Below, piece after piece: positions 45,198 through 53,405 of a stretch of 64,000 bases of DNA. The position numbers were made by a program, and so were the translations under genes. Below the pieces are notes generated by a model, which was not told where the DNA came from, searched no databases, and saw only the letters and a list, made by a program, of their open reading frames with translations. The stretch comes from a virus. Every line of letters starts with the position of its first letter. Positions within the stretch are counted from its first letter, which is position 1. The stretch spans positions 42,227 through 106,226 of IMG/VR virus record IMGVR_UViG_3300044630_005137, one strand, 5' to 3'.

Positions 45198-47780
45198 TTA
45201 TGCTGTCAAGTCTCCAGCTAGCAACCAAGTATTTATCGCTACCTTGGTAAGTGTTGCTGATGAATGTGTTGTTCTTAGTGTTAATCCTGGTGTGCGAAGA
45301 ATTGTAACTGTACCATCTGCTGCTACAAAGTTTGCGCCAGTTCCTGATGCTTGGTAAAAATCAATTGATGTACCAATTGGGAAGGCTGTTGTTGCATTTG
45401 TTGGTATTGTAATTGCTCGTGCACCTGCAATTGGGATAAGCTGATCTCTTAGAGCAAGGCCACCTGTTGATAGGTTATATGCTGCTGAGATTTCAGTTCC
45501 AATTGTTGTAAGTGATGGGACACCAGCTTTTGTTTGAGTTCCATCTGTAAATGCTACTCCTGCTGCGGCAACTGTCACTGTACCAGTAAATGTTGGTGAG
45601 GCAAGTGGTGCTTTTAGGCCAAGACTTGTTGTTACAGATGTAGCAAAGTTTGCGTCATCTCCAAGTGCTGCAGCAAGTTCATCAAGTGTGTTAAGTGCTG
45701 CTGGAGCAGATGCAATTACTGCATTTACTTGTGCTGTTGCATCTGCAATTGCTTCTGCCTTAGCAGTTGCAATTGCTGAAGCCTGTGCTGTAGATACTGG
45801 TTTTGCTGTATCAGCTGTATTGTCAACAGATCCAAGCCCAACCATAGTTTTTGTAATTCCTGATACTGTACCAGTAAATGTTGGTGAGGCAATTGGGGCT
45901 TTTGCAGCAAGATCGGATGTGAGGCCTGAAATCTTAGACTGGGCAATTCCTGCTGAAGCGTTAATATCTCCATCTACGATTGTTCCGTTTGCAATCTTAG
46001 CTGAAGTTACTGCGCCATCTGCAATCTTTGATTCAGTAACTGAATCAACTGCAAGTTCTGAGCTAGTTACCGATGCTGCAATAATTTCTGCAGTTCCAAC
46101 TGAATCATCTGACATCATTGATTGAGTAATTGTATTTGCAGGAAGTGTTACTGTTCCTGTAAATGTTGGGGAAGCAAGTGGTGCTTTGGTATCAATTTGA
46201 GTCTGAATAGATGATGTTACTCCATCAAGGTAACCAATTTCAACATCTGAAACGTTGGCAACAACTGGCTGCTTAGTATTTAATTGAGTTTGAATTGCTG
46301 ATGTTACTCCATCAAGGTAGCCAATTTCAACATCTGAAACGTTAGCTACAACTGCCTGCTTGGCATCTAGTTGTATTTGAAGACCAGAAGTTACTCCGTT
46401 TAGGTAACCTATTTCTAGGTTGCTAACATCACCGATTGAGGTTGATCCTGGAAGTGTTACATTTCCAGTAAATGTTGGTGCTGCAAGTGGTGCGTAAGTT
46501 GAAGCAGCTGTTGCTGATGCTAACTTAGCATCAATTTGCCCCTGAATACCAGAGGTTACTCCGTTAACATATGCCAACTCAACGTTGCTGACATCACCGA
46601 TTGAGGTTGTTGCTGGAAGAGTTACTGTGCCAGTTAGTGTCGGTGAAGCAAGTGGTGCGTAAGTTGAAGCAGCAATTGTAGTTTCCAGCTTTGCATCAAT
46701 TTGTCCCTGAATACCAGATGTTACTCCGTTTAGATACCCTATTTCTAGGTTGCTAACATCACCGATTGAAGTTGATCCTGGAAGTGTTACTGTGCCAGTT
46801 AGTGTCGGTGAAGCAAGTGGTGCTTTAGCATCTAGCTGTACTTGAACACCAGAAGTTACTCCGTTTATGTATCCTAACTCAACGTTGCTGACATCACCGA
46901 TTGAGGTTGTTGCTGGAAGAGTTACGTTTCCAGTGAATGTTGGTGATGCTAATGGAGCCTTTAAGCTAAGAGCAGTTGTAACAGTTCCTGCAAAATTTGC
47001 GTCATCATTAAGAGCTGCTGCTAATTCGTTTAATGTATTAAGCGATTCTGGTGAAGCAGATGTAAGTATACTTACAGCTGCATCCGCATAAGCTTCAGCT
47101 TGAGTTTTTGCTGTTGCGATTGCTGTAGCAGTTGCGGTTGAAACAGGCTTATTTAAATCAGTTGTATTGTCAACATTTGCAAGGCCCACATCTGACTTAG
47201 TAATTCCAGTAGGGGTATTTATTACTGGAGATGTAAGAGTCTTATTTGTAAGAGTTTGTGATCCTGTTGTAGTTGCAAGGATGCTTGTATCCGCAATACC
47301 GTGAACAGATGTTGTATCTGCTTCATGTGTTGCAATTGCGGCTGAGATGGCTTCTGTTGCTGAAATAACTTTCCAGTTACCATCAGTGCTTGCAGGTGAT
47401 GCAGACAAAACATATGTTGTTCCAGTATCTGACTGAATTGCAATGTCTCCAGATTCTGCTGTTAATGCTAATCTTGCTGCCTGGTTTGCAACAGCACTAA
47501 CTGTTACTTTGGCAAGTGGGGGAAGTTGTGCTGAAGGGATAAATCCTGATGAATCCAGTGAAGCAACACCATTTGCAACACCTTTTGTACTTAAAAGAAT
47601 ATAATCGTCTACTGTTTGTGAGAGAGCATAACTTAGTGAGTTCCAAGCAGTGCTTCCATCTCCAAATTTAAATGTATTAGTATCTGTTTCAATACCAATT
47701 TCTCCAGCTGCTAGGGTTGGATTTGCTGCGACCCATTGAGCTTCTGTGCCTCTTCTTAACTGCAATCTTACTGTTGCCAT
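45198..47780 (-). CDS. Long tail fibre with (A)PLASPTFTG repeats, 860 aa
   Basis: The N-terminus (MATVRLQLRRGTEAQWVAAN, then GEIGIETDTNTFKFGDGSTA) is the well-known phage fibre N-terminal block, seen in major tropism determinant-like proteins. About 11 repeats of 40-60 residues follow, containing APLASPTFTGTVTLPATTSI, GDVSNVELGYLNGVTS and TQLDAK, and they should fold as trimeric beta-spirals. The C-terminus (GARAITIPTNATTAFPIGTS...TWLLAGDLTA) resembles a fibre-tip beta domain. It probably contacts the host surface. Confidence 0.8.
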   Translation of the reverse strand: MATVRLQLRRGTEAQWVAANPTLAAGEIGIETDTNTFKFGDGSTAWNSLSYALSQTVDDYILLSTKGVANGVASLDSSGFIPSAQLPPLAKVTVSAVANQAARLALTAESGDIAIQSDTGTTYVLSASPASTDGNWKVISATEAISAAIATHEADTTSVHGIADTSILATTTGSQTLTNKTLTSPVINTPTGITKSDVGLANVDNTTDLNKPVSTATATAIATAKTQAEAYADAAVSILTSASPESLNTLNELAAALNDDANFAGTVTTALSLKAPLASPTFTGNVTLPATTSIGDVSNVELGYINGVTSGVQVQLDAKAPLASPTLTGTVTLPGSTSIGDVSNLEIGYLNGVTSGIQGQIDAKLETTIAASTYAPLASPTLTGTVTLPATTSIGDVSNVELAYVNGVTSGIQGQIDAKLASATAASTYAPLAAPTFTGNVTLPGSTSIGDVSNLEIGYLNGVTSGLQIQLDAKQAVVANVSDVEIGYLDGVTSAIQTQLNTKQPVVANVSDVEIGYLDGVTSSIQTQIDTKAPLASPTFTGTVTLPANTITQSMMSDDSVGTAEIIAASVTSSELAVDSVTESKIADGAVTSAKIANGTIVDGDINASAGIAQSKISGLTSDLAAKAPIASPTFTGTVSGITKTMVGLGSVDNTADTAKPVSTAQASAIATAKAEAIADATAQVNAVIASAPAALNTLDELAAALGDDANFATSVTTSLGLKAPLASPTFTGTVTVAAAGVAFTDGTQTKAGVPSLTTIGTEISAAYNLSTGGLALRDQLIPIAGARAITIPTNATTAFPIGTSIDFYQASGTGANFVAADGTVTILRTPGLTLRTTHSSATLTKVAINTWLLAGDLTA

Positions 47781-47833
47781 TTTATTACCCCTTATATATT
47801 TTATTTATACTGCTTATTGTATCATTTATTGCT

Positions 47834-48199
47834 TTAAGATATAGATCCAGAGTCAAAAACCATTGAAACGTCAGCATCTGTAGATGATGGGGATCCACCA
47901 TCTACAAACTTGCTTGTTCCATCAGGAGTAACTCCATTTGCCTGAACTGTGTATATTGGCTGTCCGTTATAGTCAATGGCTAGACCAATATCCATAAAAG
48001 TAACCTGTGTACTTGTATCTGGAATATCTGAATTAAAAGCTATTGGAACCCATGTTCCATTTAGCTGTATTTGTAGCTTGTTTGTTGCTGTATCAAATCT
48101 AAGGGGTGTTGTTCCTAAAACGACGTTAGACCCAAATGTGGCAGTGCCTGCTACATTGAGTCCATTTTTTACTTTAAAATTCTTATTATCTGTTGCCAT
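47834..48199 (-). CDS. Short fibre-family protein, 121 aa
   Basis: The start (MATDNKNFKVKNGLNVAGTA) is nearly the same as that of the 574-aa fibre (MATVNKNFRIKNGLIVEGGT). A shared N-terminal attachment motif is implied. The rest has NKLQIQLNGTWVPIAFNSDI and GGSPSSTDADVSMVFDSGSI. It probably attaches to the same virion socket as its larger relatives, or is a decoy or adaptor. The distance to the fibre before it is small and both are leftward. Confidence 0.65.
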   Translation of the reverse strand: MATDNKNFKVKNGLNVAGTATFGSNVVLGTTPLRFDTATNKLQIQLNGTWVPIAFNSDIPDTSTQVTFMDIGLAIDYNGQPIYTVQANGVTPDGTSKFVDGGSPSSTDADVSMVFDSGSIS

Positions 48200-48222
48200 T
48201 TAAGTTCACATATCCCCTAAGT

Positions 48223-48258
48223 GTTTTGGTGGGGGATTTTTAAGGAATCCCCCAAAAC
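48223..48258 (-). terminator. Hairpin between fibre genes
   Basis: GGGGGATT and AATCCCCC form an 8-bp stem, extended by GTTTT/AAAAC with a bulge, around a loop AAGG. In the rightward sense it is followed by a TTT-rich run, in the leftward sense by CACTTAG. It may attenuate expression between the 574-aa and 121-aa fibre genes. Confidence 0.4.
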
Positions 48259-48268
48259 CTTTATTTAA

Positions 48269-49993
48269 TTATTTAATTAGTGTTCCAACAACGACAACTT
48301 CAGTGTTAGCGTTTGCTGGGGTTACTCTAATTCTTACATCTGATCCAGAGTAATCTGCTGTTACTGCAGCTAATTCTGTTCCGTTTGAATATGTAATTCC
48401 ATATTCAGAAACTGCTACATTGTTTGCAGTATCAAGTGTTACTACTAAGTCTGAGACCTGAGTATGCACACCATTCTTTACTTTAACTACAAACTTAGCG
48501 CTTCTGTAGTCTGCTGCTACCCATGAGATAGCTGTTGTTTCTGCTGCCACTGCAATGTTTCCAGTTGTTGCTGCAACCTGCTTAGCAACAGAGTTGTAAT
48601 TAATTGCTGTAAATGATGTAGTTCCATTTTGCTGAGCAGTATTAGCTGCTGCTGCGGTTGCTTCTGCTGCTGCCTGAGCTGCGTTAGCCTTAGTTGTTGC
48701 ATCTGATGCGGCTGTTGAAACTGCTGTTGCTACGTTTGCTGTAGTTGCTAGAAGTGAAGTATCTGCAATACCGTGAATGTTTGTTGTATCTGCACTATGT
48801 GCTGAAAGAGCAGAGGCTGCGGTTGCTTCTGCTGCTGCTTGAGCTGCGTTAGCCTTTGAAGTAGCATCTGTTGCTGCTGCTGAGATAGCTGCTGCTTGGG
48901 CTGCGTTAGCCTTTGAAGTTGCATCTGCTGCTGCGGTTGCTTCTGCTGCTGCTTGAGCTGCGTCTGCTTCACCCTTAGCAAATGCTGTAGTTGCAATTTG
49001 AGTTGTATTGGTATCTGCTGCTGCAGTTGGTGCAGTAGGTGTGCCAGTAAGCGCTGGGGAGGCAAGTGGTGCCTTTGTTCCAAGAGCTGTTGTAATAGTT
49101 GTTGTGTAATTAGCATCATCATTTATTGCTGCTGCTAATTCATTTAATGTGTTAAGAAGTGATGGTGCTCCATCAACAAGGCCATCTACTGCGGTTGCAA
49201 TTGCTGTGCCAGCTGCTGTTGCGGCTGCTGAGATAGCGGCTGCTTGTGCTGCGTTGGCCTTAGTTGTTGCGTCTGCTGCTGCTGCTGAGATAGCTGCTGC
49301 TTGAGCTGCGTTAGCCTTAGTTGTTGCGTCTGCTGCTGCGGTTGCTTCTGCTGCTGCTTGTGCTGCGTTAGCCTTTGTAGTAGCATCTGTCGCTGCTGCT
49401 GTAGTTGCTGCTGACTGGGCTGCGTTAGCCTTAGTTGTAGCATCTGATGCTGCTGCTGAGATTGCTGCTGCTTGTGCTGCGTTAGCCTTAGTTGTAGCGT
49501 CTGCTGCTGCGGTTGAAACTGAAGCTGCGTCGCCTGAAACTCTAAGTGCTGCTTCTGCTGCTACCTTAGTTGTTGCATCTGTTGCTGCTGCTGTAGTTGC
49601 TGCTGACTGTGCTGCTGCTGCTGAGCCTGCTGCATCGTATGCTGCGGCTGTTGCTGAAAGTGCACGAGCATCTGTAAAATATTTGTTTGCTGCATTTTCT
49701 GCAAGATCCGCTGTGTCATGATTTGAAAGACTTGAAACTGTACCTGTTACATCACCAGTAAGATTACCAACAAATGTAGCAGTAATTGTTCCTGCAGCAA
49801 AGTTGCCATTGGCATCGCGTTTTACTACGGTATTTGCTGTATTGGCTGAAGTTGCTGTACCACCAATAAGACCAACAATGTAGTCTTGGTCTGCTTGGGC
49901 CTTGGTTAATACACCAAAACCGTTAACGGTAGCTGTGCCACCCTCAACGATAAGACCATTTTTAATTCTAAAGTTTTTGTTTACTGTTGCCAT
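48269..49993 (-). CDS. Alanine-rich helical fibre protein, 574 aa
   Basis: The N-terminus carries MATVNKNFRIKNGLIVEGGT, then GVLTKAQADQDYIVGLIGGT and a short beta block. Residues 115-460 are an almost pure Ala-rich helix of repeats like ATTKANAAQAAAISAAASDA, with some PLASPALTGTPTAPTAAADT inserts. The C-terminus (AISWVAADYRSAKFVVKVKN...EVVVVGTLIK) is a compact beta domain. It should form a long trimeric coiled-coil shaft with a binding tip. The codons (GCT/GCA/GCC) vary, so amino-acid rather than DNA repeats are conserved. Confidence 0.75.
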   Translation of the reverse strand: MATVNKNFRIKNGLIVEGGTATVNGFGVLTKAQADQDYIVGLIGGTATSANTANTVVKRDANGNFAAGTITATFVGNLTGDVTGTVSSLSNHDTADLAENAANKYFTDARALSATAAAYDAAGSAAAAQSAATTAAATDATTKVAAEAALRVSGDAASVSTAAADATTKANAAQAAAISAAASDATTKANAAQSAATTAAATDATTKANAAQAAAEATAAADATTKANAAQAAAISAAAADATTKANAAQAAAISAAATAAGTAIATAVDGLVDGAPSLLNTLNELAAAINDDANYTTTITTALGTKAPLASPALTGTPTAPTAAADTNTTQIATTAFAKGEADAAQAAAEATAAADATSKANAAQAAAISAAATDATSKANAAQAAAEATAASALSAHSADTTNIHGIADTSLLATTANVATAVSTAASDATTKANAAQAAAEATAAAANTAQQNGTTSFTAINYNSVAKQVAATTGNIAVAAETTAISWVAADYRSAKFVVKVKNGVHTQVSDLVVTLDTANNVAVSEYGITYSNGTELAAVTADYSGSDVRIRVTPANANTEVVVVGTLIK

Positions 49994-50020
49994 TGATATG
50001 ACTCCCTTTTACTGCTTTTT

Positions 50021-50572
50021 TTATGCTTTTAGTGCTGTTCTAAAATATCTTACTTTTATTGATCCTGAAACAGGTGTTACGCATAGACTTATTATACCGC
50101 TATTTTCTTCAAAAGTAACTGTAGCTAGTGATAAATCTGTGTTTGATACTATGTCTGATTCTGATATGTAAACATTGGTTCCATCGTTAAGCAAAACAAT
50201 AGTTGAAGTATGTGTTAGATTTCCAACAGACTTATCAATCTGCAATGTATATCTAACTGTCTTATACACTGTCTTGGAAAATGAGTCTATAGTTGTTTTA
50301 TTTTCTATGCCGTCTATAGTAAGATCGTTGTTTCCGTCCAAACCTAGTATCTCTGAAGCATTTTCTGCATCTAGAGTTGCTAGGTTTGCCTGAAGCTGAC
50401 TTACTTTATAGTCTATAGAGTTTACATCTGTTGATCCGTTGACACCAAGTTTGTTTTCAATTGCCTCAATTGCATCATTGACGTTACCATGCAGCGTTGC
50501 ATGGCCTTCCATTGATTCGGTAGCGGCAGGATTTGTAAGGTTATCTTTTGATGTTGGGTAGCTAGTTGCCAA
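50021..50572 (-). CDS. Fibre-associated protein, 183 aa
   Basis: Begins MATSYPTSKDNLTNPAATES, then HATLHGNVNDAIEAIENKLG. This N-terminal motif is common in phage fibre and baseplate accessory proteins of large actinophages. A coiled-coil (VSQLQANLATLDAENASEIL) links to a C-terminal beta domain ending VRYFRTALKA. The start overlaps the 125-aa gene by about ten bases. It probably oligomerises on the fibre shaft. Confidence 0.65.
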   Translation of the reverse strand: MATSYPTSKDNLTNPAATESMEGHATLHGNVNDAIEAIENKLGVNGSTDVNSIDYKVSQLQANLATLDAENASEILGLDGNNDLTIDGIENKTTIDSFSKTVYKTVRYTLQIDKSVGNLTHTSTIVLLNDGTNVYISESDIVSNTDLSLATVTFEENSGIISLCVTPVSGSIKVRYFRTALKA

Positions 50573-50939
50573 TTTGTCCTCCGTCCAACAGTGTTAATTC
50601 TGTATAGCTTGCATTTGCGTACGATGATGTTGGAGTGCCACCGTCTAGACCAATTATAGCAGGATTAGTTTCTAAAACGCTTGCATTATTGTTAACATCT
50701 TCAGAAAAGTTTATTGTTTCTTGAAGATTAACTGTATGTACATTTCCATCATAAGAGTGAGTGTGCATATAAAATGGAGCGGGATCAGAAGAGCCAGGAG
50801 TTAAGTCAACCCACACTGCACCGTTGTAAATCTTAATGTTTTTACTTGTTACATTAAAATAAACATCTCCAGTTGATCCGCTCAAAGGATCTTCTGCAAG
50901 TGTAAGGAGATTTAATAATGACTTGAACTTTTTGGCCAT
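50562..50939 (-). CDS. Short fibre-family protein with K-F/L-S-L N-term, 125 aa
   Basis: N-terminal MAKKFKSLLNLLTLAEDPLS, GDVYFNVTSKNIKIYNGAVW is the short beta block also seen in the 426-aa gene (GQIYYNTGTNILYFYNGTEW). The middle has PFYMHTHSYDGNVHTVNLQE with several His. No repeats follow. It is probably a small member of the appendage set. Confidence 0.62.
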   Translation of the reverse strand: MAKKFKSLLNLLTLAEDPLSGSTGDVYFNVTSKNIKIYNGAVWVDLTPGSSDPAPFYMHTHSYDGNVHTVNLQETINFSEDVNNNASVLETNPAIIGLDGGTPTSSYANASYTELTLLDGGQIGN

Positions 50940-50948
50940 TTGAAATCC

Positions 50949-52229
50949 TTATCCTATTACAACTACTCTATATTCTCCAGATGCTGGTGCAACTGCAAAT
51001 TTGATAGTTACAACTGAATCTGATGTATGCTCAACATCTGCCTCTATTTGTGCATATGGTGAAGCAACTTCATAAATAGCAGTCACTATATCTTTTGTAC
51101 CCAAATTGTGAGTTACTGTATAAGATGTTGCTGATGTGTTAAGGGTTGTCTTATACTTTCTTGTTATCTCATGATAATTTGTGCCGTCATTTGTTAATGT
51201 CCATTGGTCTGCCGCCTCATTCCATAAAACTTCTACATCTGCAGAGGTTCCACGGTTTACCTTAAGACCAGCATCTGCTGATGGAGCTCCAGTAACATTT
51301 GTATTAAGAACAACTTTATTGTCAACAATATTAACTTCTGTTGTGCTTATAGAGTTAATAGATCCTTGAACATCAAGGTTTCCGCCAATGCTTAAGTTAC
51401 CAGTAACTGTTACATCATCTGGCAAGCCAATAGTTACTGCTGCTGATTCTGATCCAGATCCTGAAACTGTAATTTCTCCAGATGTTCCAGCAATTGTTGA
51501 AACATAGCTTCCAGTCGTGTCAGTACCAAGAGCAACTGAGTTTGGCTCAATTGTTGTTGATATTGTAACATCGCCCAAATTGGTCATTGTTGCAGAACCA
51601 GTTACATCTCCTGAAAGTGTAATTACTGGATCTTTATTAAGAGATACCGCTCCTGCTGTAACTGTAAAATCTGTTGAGCTAAATGAAGCAACACCCTTAT
51701 TTGTGTATGTTGCATCTTCTGCAGATACTGTAATTGTGTTATTTGTTACCGCTACGTCAATTCCCTCTCCGCCAGCTACTGTAATAGTATCTGTAAGAAG
51801 GTCAACTGTATCTGTTCCTGTATCTCCAGCAACTGAAAGATTAGTTGCTACGTTTACTGTTCCAGCTGCAGTCAAACGACCTTGAGCGTCAACTGTAAAT
51901 GTAGGAATTGCTGTTGTTGATCCGTATGATCCAGCAGTTACTGCTGTATCATTAAGCTTTAATGTTGTTGTGCCTGCGGTATCGTCGTATGTTGCGGTTA
52001 AAGCTGTTCCTGCTAATACGGACGAACCAATAATGTCTTGAATTACTTCTGTAGAACCAGATGCAGGTGTCCACTCTGTTCCATTGTAGAAGTAAAGAAT
52101 GTTTGTGCCAGTATTGTAGTATATTTGACCAGATACTGGATTTGAAGGCGCTGAGCCTAAGTTTTGTATTCTAGCATTGAGCAACTCATTCTTGTTGAGA
52201 TCAACGCTAACTAAAAATTTTCTTGCCAT
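50949..52229 (-). CDS. Fibre protein, 426 aa
   Basis: It starts MARKFLVSVDLNKNELLNAR and has SGQIYYNTGTNILYFYNGTE, then GTEWTPASGSTEVIQDIIGS. The middle is a series of short beta repeats (TFTVDAQGRLTAAGTVNVAT, GSATMTNLGDVTISTTI). The C-terminus, KTTLNTSATSYTVTHNLGTK and DSVVTIKFAVAPASGEYRVV, is a compact beta tip. Ribosome site AAGGAGATAG. It is one of several paralogous appendages whose N-terminal blocks are alike, so it may dock at the same site as its neighbours. Confidence 0.7.
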   Translation of the reverse strand: MARKFLVSVDLNKNELLNARIQNLGSAPSNPVSGQIYYNTGTNILYFYNGTEWTPASGSTEVIQDIIGSSVLAGTALTATYDDTAGTTTLKLNDTAVTAGSYGSTTAIPTFTVDAQGRLTAAGTVNVATNLSVAGDTGTDTVDLLTDTITVAGGEGIDVAVTNNTITVSAEDATYTNKGVASFSSTDFTVTAGAVSLNKDPVITLSGDVTGSATMTNLGDVTISTTIEPNSVALGTDTTGSYVSTIAGTSGEITVSGSGSESAAVTIGLPDDVTVTGNLSIGGNLDVQGSINSISTTEVNIVDNKVVLNTNVTGAPSADAGLKVNRGTSADVEVLWNEAADQWTLTNDGTNYHEITRKYKTTLNTSATSYTVTHNLGTKDIVTAIYEVASPYAQIEADVEHTSDSVVTIKFAVAPASGEYRVVVIG

Positions 52230-52240
52230 TTGCTATCTCC

Positions 52241-52681
52241 TTATGACAGGTATGCTGTCCCTGAAAATGGTTGAGCCATAGTCAGTGTTAATTGATTAGT
52301 ACTATTGTAGTCTATTCCAGTTTCCAAAATATCTCCTGCACTAGATTTGACGGTAACGTTTGGTTGGTATCCAAGACCGTGACTAATGACAACAGAATAT
52401 ACTCCTAACGCTGGTCCAGTAACTTGAGCAAGTTCCCAAGCATAGGCCAGAGTGTTATTTGTTAAGAATATCTTATTCGATCCTGACCAAGATGAGTCAG
52501 AAATTTTTGGACCGTGAAAAGCTGCAGATGTTGTATCAAAATAAAAATCTCCAGTAAGGCCTAAATTTGCTGCTGGGTCTCCAGAACCATTTAGGATTGT
52601 TCTTCCTCTTACTCCTTGCGGGCCTGGGGAAGATACTATAACTTTATTTATTTGCTCTTTAACAACTACGGACTCAACCAT
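52241..52681 (-). CDS. Fibre protein with short collagen-like turn, 146 aa
   Basis: The start overlaps the preceding gene by one base. It has GPQGVRG then RTILNGSGDPAANLGLTGDF, the standard fibre motif where a few Gly-X-Y triplets precede a GDFYFDT beta unit, and VVISHGLGYQPNVTVKSSAG at the C-terminus. Only two collagen-like triplets are present. It is probably a trimeric short fibre or a fibre base. Confidence 0.68.
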   Translation of the reverse strand: MVESVVVKEQINKVIVSSPGPQGVRGRTILNGSGDPAANLGLTGDFYFDTTSAAFHGPKISDSSWSGSNKIFLTNNTLAYAWELAQVTGPALGVYSVVISHGLGYQPNVTVKSSAGDILETGIDYNSTNQLTLTMAQPFSGTAYLS

Positions 52682-53028
52682 TATATAGTTACCGATCTAT
52701 TTAGGGTAATAAACCCTTCAAGGAGCTTTATTTTATTCGCATTAGAATCTACGACCATAATGTCATATACTGACTTTGGATAAAAGAGTTTGTTTGTTTG
52801 TGTTGGTGTAAGGGTTACAGTTAATTTACCAAGGTAACCATTTATTACAATGCCGCCACTTGGAGATGTTAAAGTTACTGCTAACTTAGTTCCACCTTTT
52901 ACGTCACGTACCTGCATTTTTGCAGATGCGCCAGTTAGATCAATCGCATTCTCATTTTCGTCTTTATATTCTACTACAAAGCTGAATGTTGCATTTTGAT
53001 CTACTTCGAAATTCTTTTGTCCTGCCAT
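52681..53028 (-). CDS. Ig-like baseplate/fibre attachment protein, 115 aa
   Basis: MAGQKNFEVDQNATFSFVVE, then YKDENENAIDLTGASAKMQV and GGTKLAVTLTSPSGGIVING form an Ig-like beta sandwich, like the N-terminal domain of phage upper baseplate proteins. The small size and its position as the first gene of the fibre block suggest that it attaches fibres to the virion. It has a leader after a hairpin. Confidence 0.65.
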   Translation of the reverse strand: MAGQKNFEVDQNATFSFVVEYKDENENAIDLTGASAKMQVRDVKGGTKLAVTLTSPSGGIVINGYLGKLTVTLTPTQTNKLFYPKSVYDIMVVDSNANKIKLLEGFITLNRSVTI

Positions 53029-53049
53029 TTGCCATAGTCTCCTAAATAG

Positions 53050-53085
53050 GAATACTCCTGTACTAATTTTAGCACAGGAGTATTT
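53050..53085 (-). terminator. 11-bp stem terminator between holin-like and fibre genes
   Basis: AATACTCCTGT (53,051-53,061) pairs perfectly with ACAGGAGTATT (53,074-53,084) with a 12-nt loop. It is followed by CCTATTT in leftward RNA. It separates the holin-like gene from the fibre operon. Confidence 0.65.
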
Positions 53086-53099
53086 CTAATTGACTGTTT

Positions 53100-53333
53100 T
53101 TACTTTTTAGTGAAACCAAACGATGCTTCGTTCGGATTAAGTGCTTTCAAAATTACGGGTGCTGTGGCAGCAAATCCGCCCAATAGTAGGTCTCTTGGAC
53201 TAGTGTTGCCAGTCATATATAGAGCAATTGCTGCTCCTAGAAAATGACGTCCATAACTTGCTAGTGCTGCTAGAATTTTCTCTTGCATTGTAACCTTTCC
53301 ATCTCCATTAAGATCTTCTTTAGCTTTTGCCAT
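53100..53333 (-). CDS. Holin-like protein (r1t type) with EF-hand loop, 77 aa
   Basis: Residues 7-18 (DLNGDGKVTMQE) fit the 12-residue calcium-binding EF-hand loop exactly (D, N, D, G, T, E at the ligand positions). One or two membrane segments follow (ASYGRHFLGAAIALYMTG, DLLLGGFAATAPVILKAL). The C-terminus NPNEASFGFTKK resembles the typical (R/K)-x-LNPxDxAFG tail of r1t-like phage holins. It is single-gene, with ribosome site AAGGAGGATC. A holin would permeabilise the membrane for lysis. The EF-hand suggests calcium control. Confidence 0.7.
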   Translation of the reverse strand: MAKAKEDLNGDGKVTMQEKILAALASYGRHFLGAAIALYMTGNTSPRDLLLGGFAATAPVILKALNPNEASFGFTKK

Positions 53334-53405
53334 TTTTGATCCTCCTTATTTCTAAGCGGGAAGCCTAGGAATTTTGAGCCTTAGCCCAATTCTATAATTG
53401 TACCA

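Noticed and set aside
48517-49443. Gln/Leu-rich open frames in the fibre gene
   Set aside because: They are out-of-frame readings of GCT/GCA-rich alanine codons in the 574-aa fibre gene.
52580-52640. Collagen-like fibre as P4H substrate
   Set aside because: Only two Gly-X-Y triplets (GPQGVRG) occur in the 146-aa protein. This is too short for a collagen helix, so it is a weak candidate next to the (H/F)FPP arrays.
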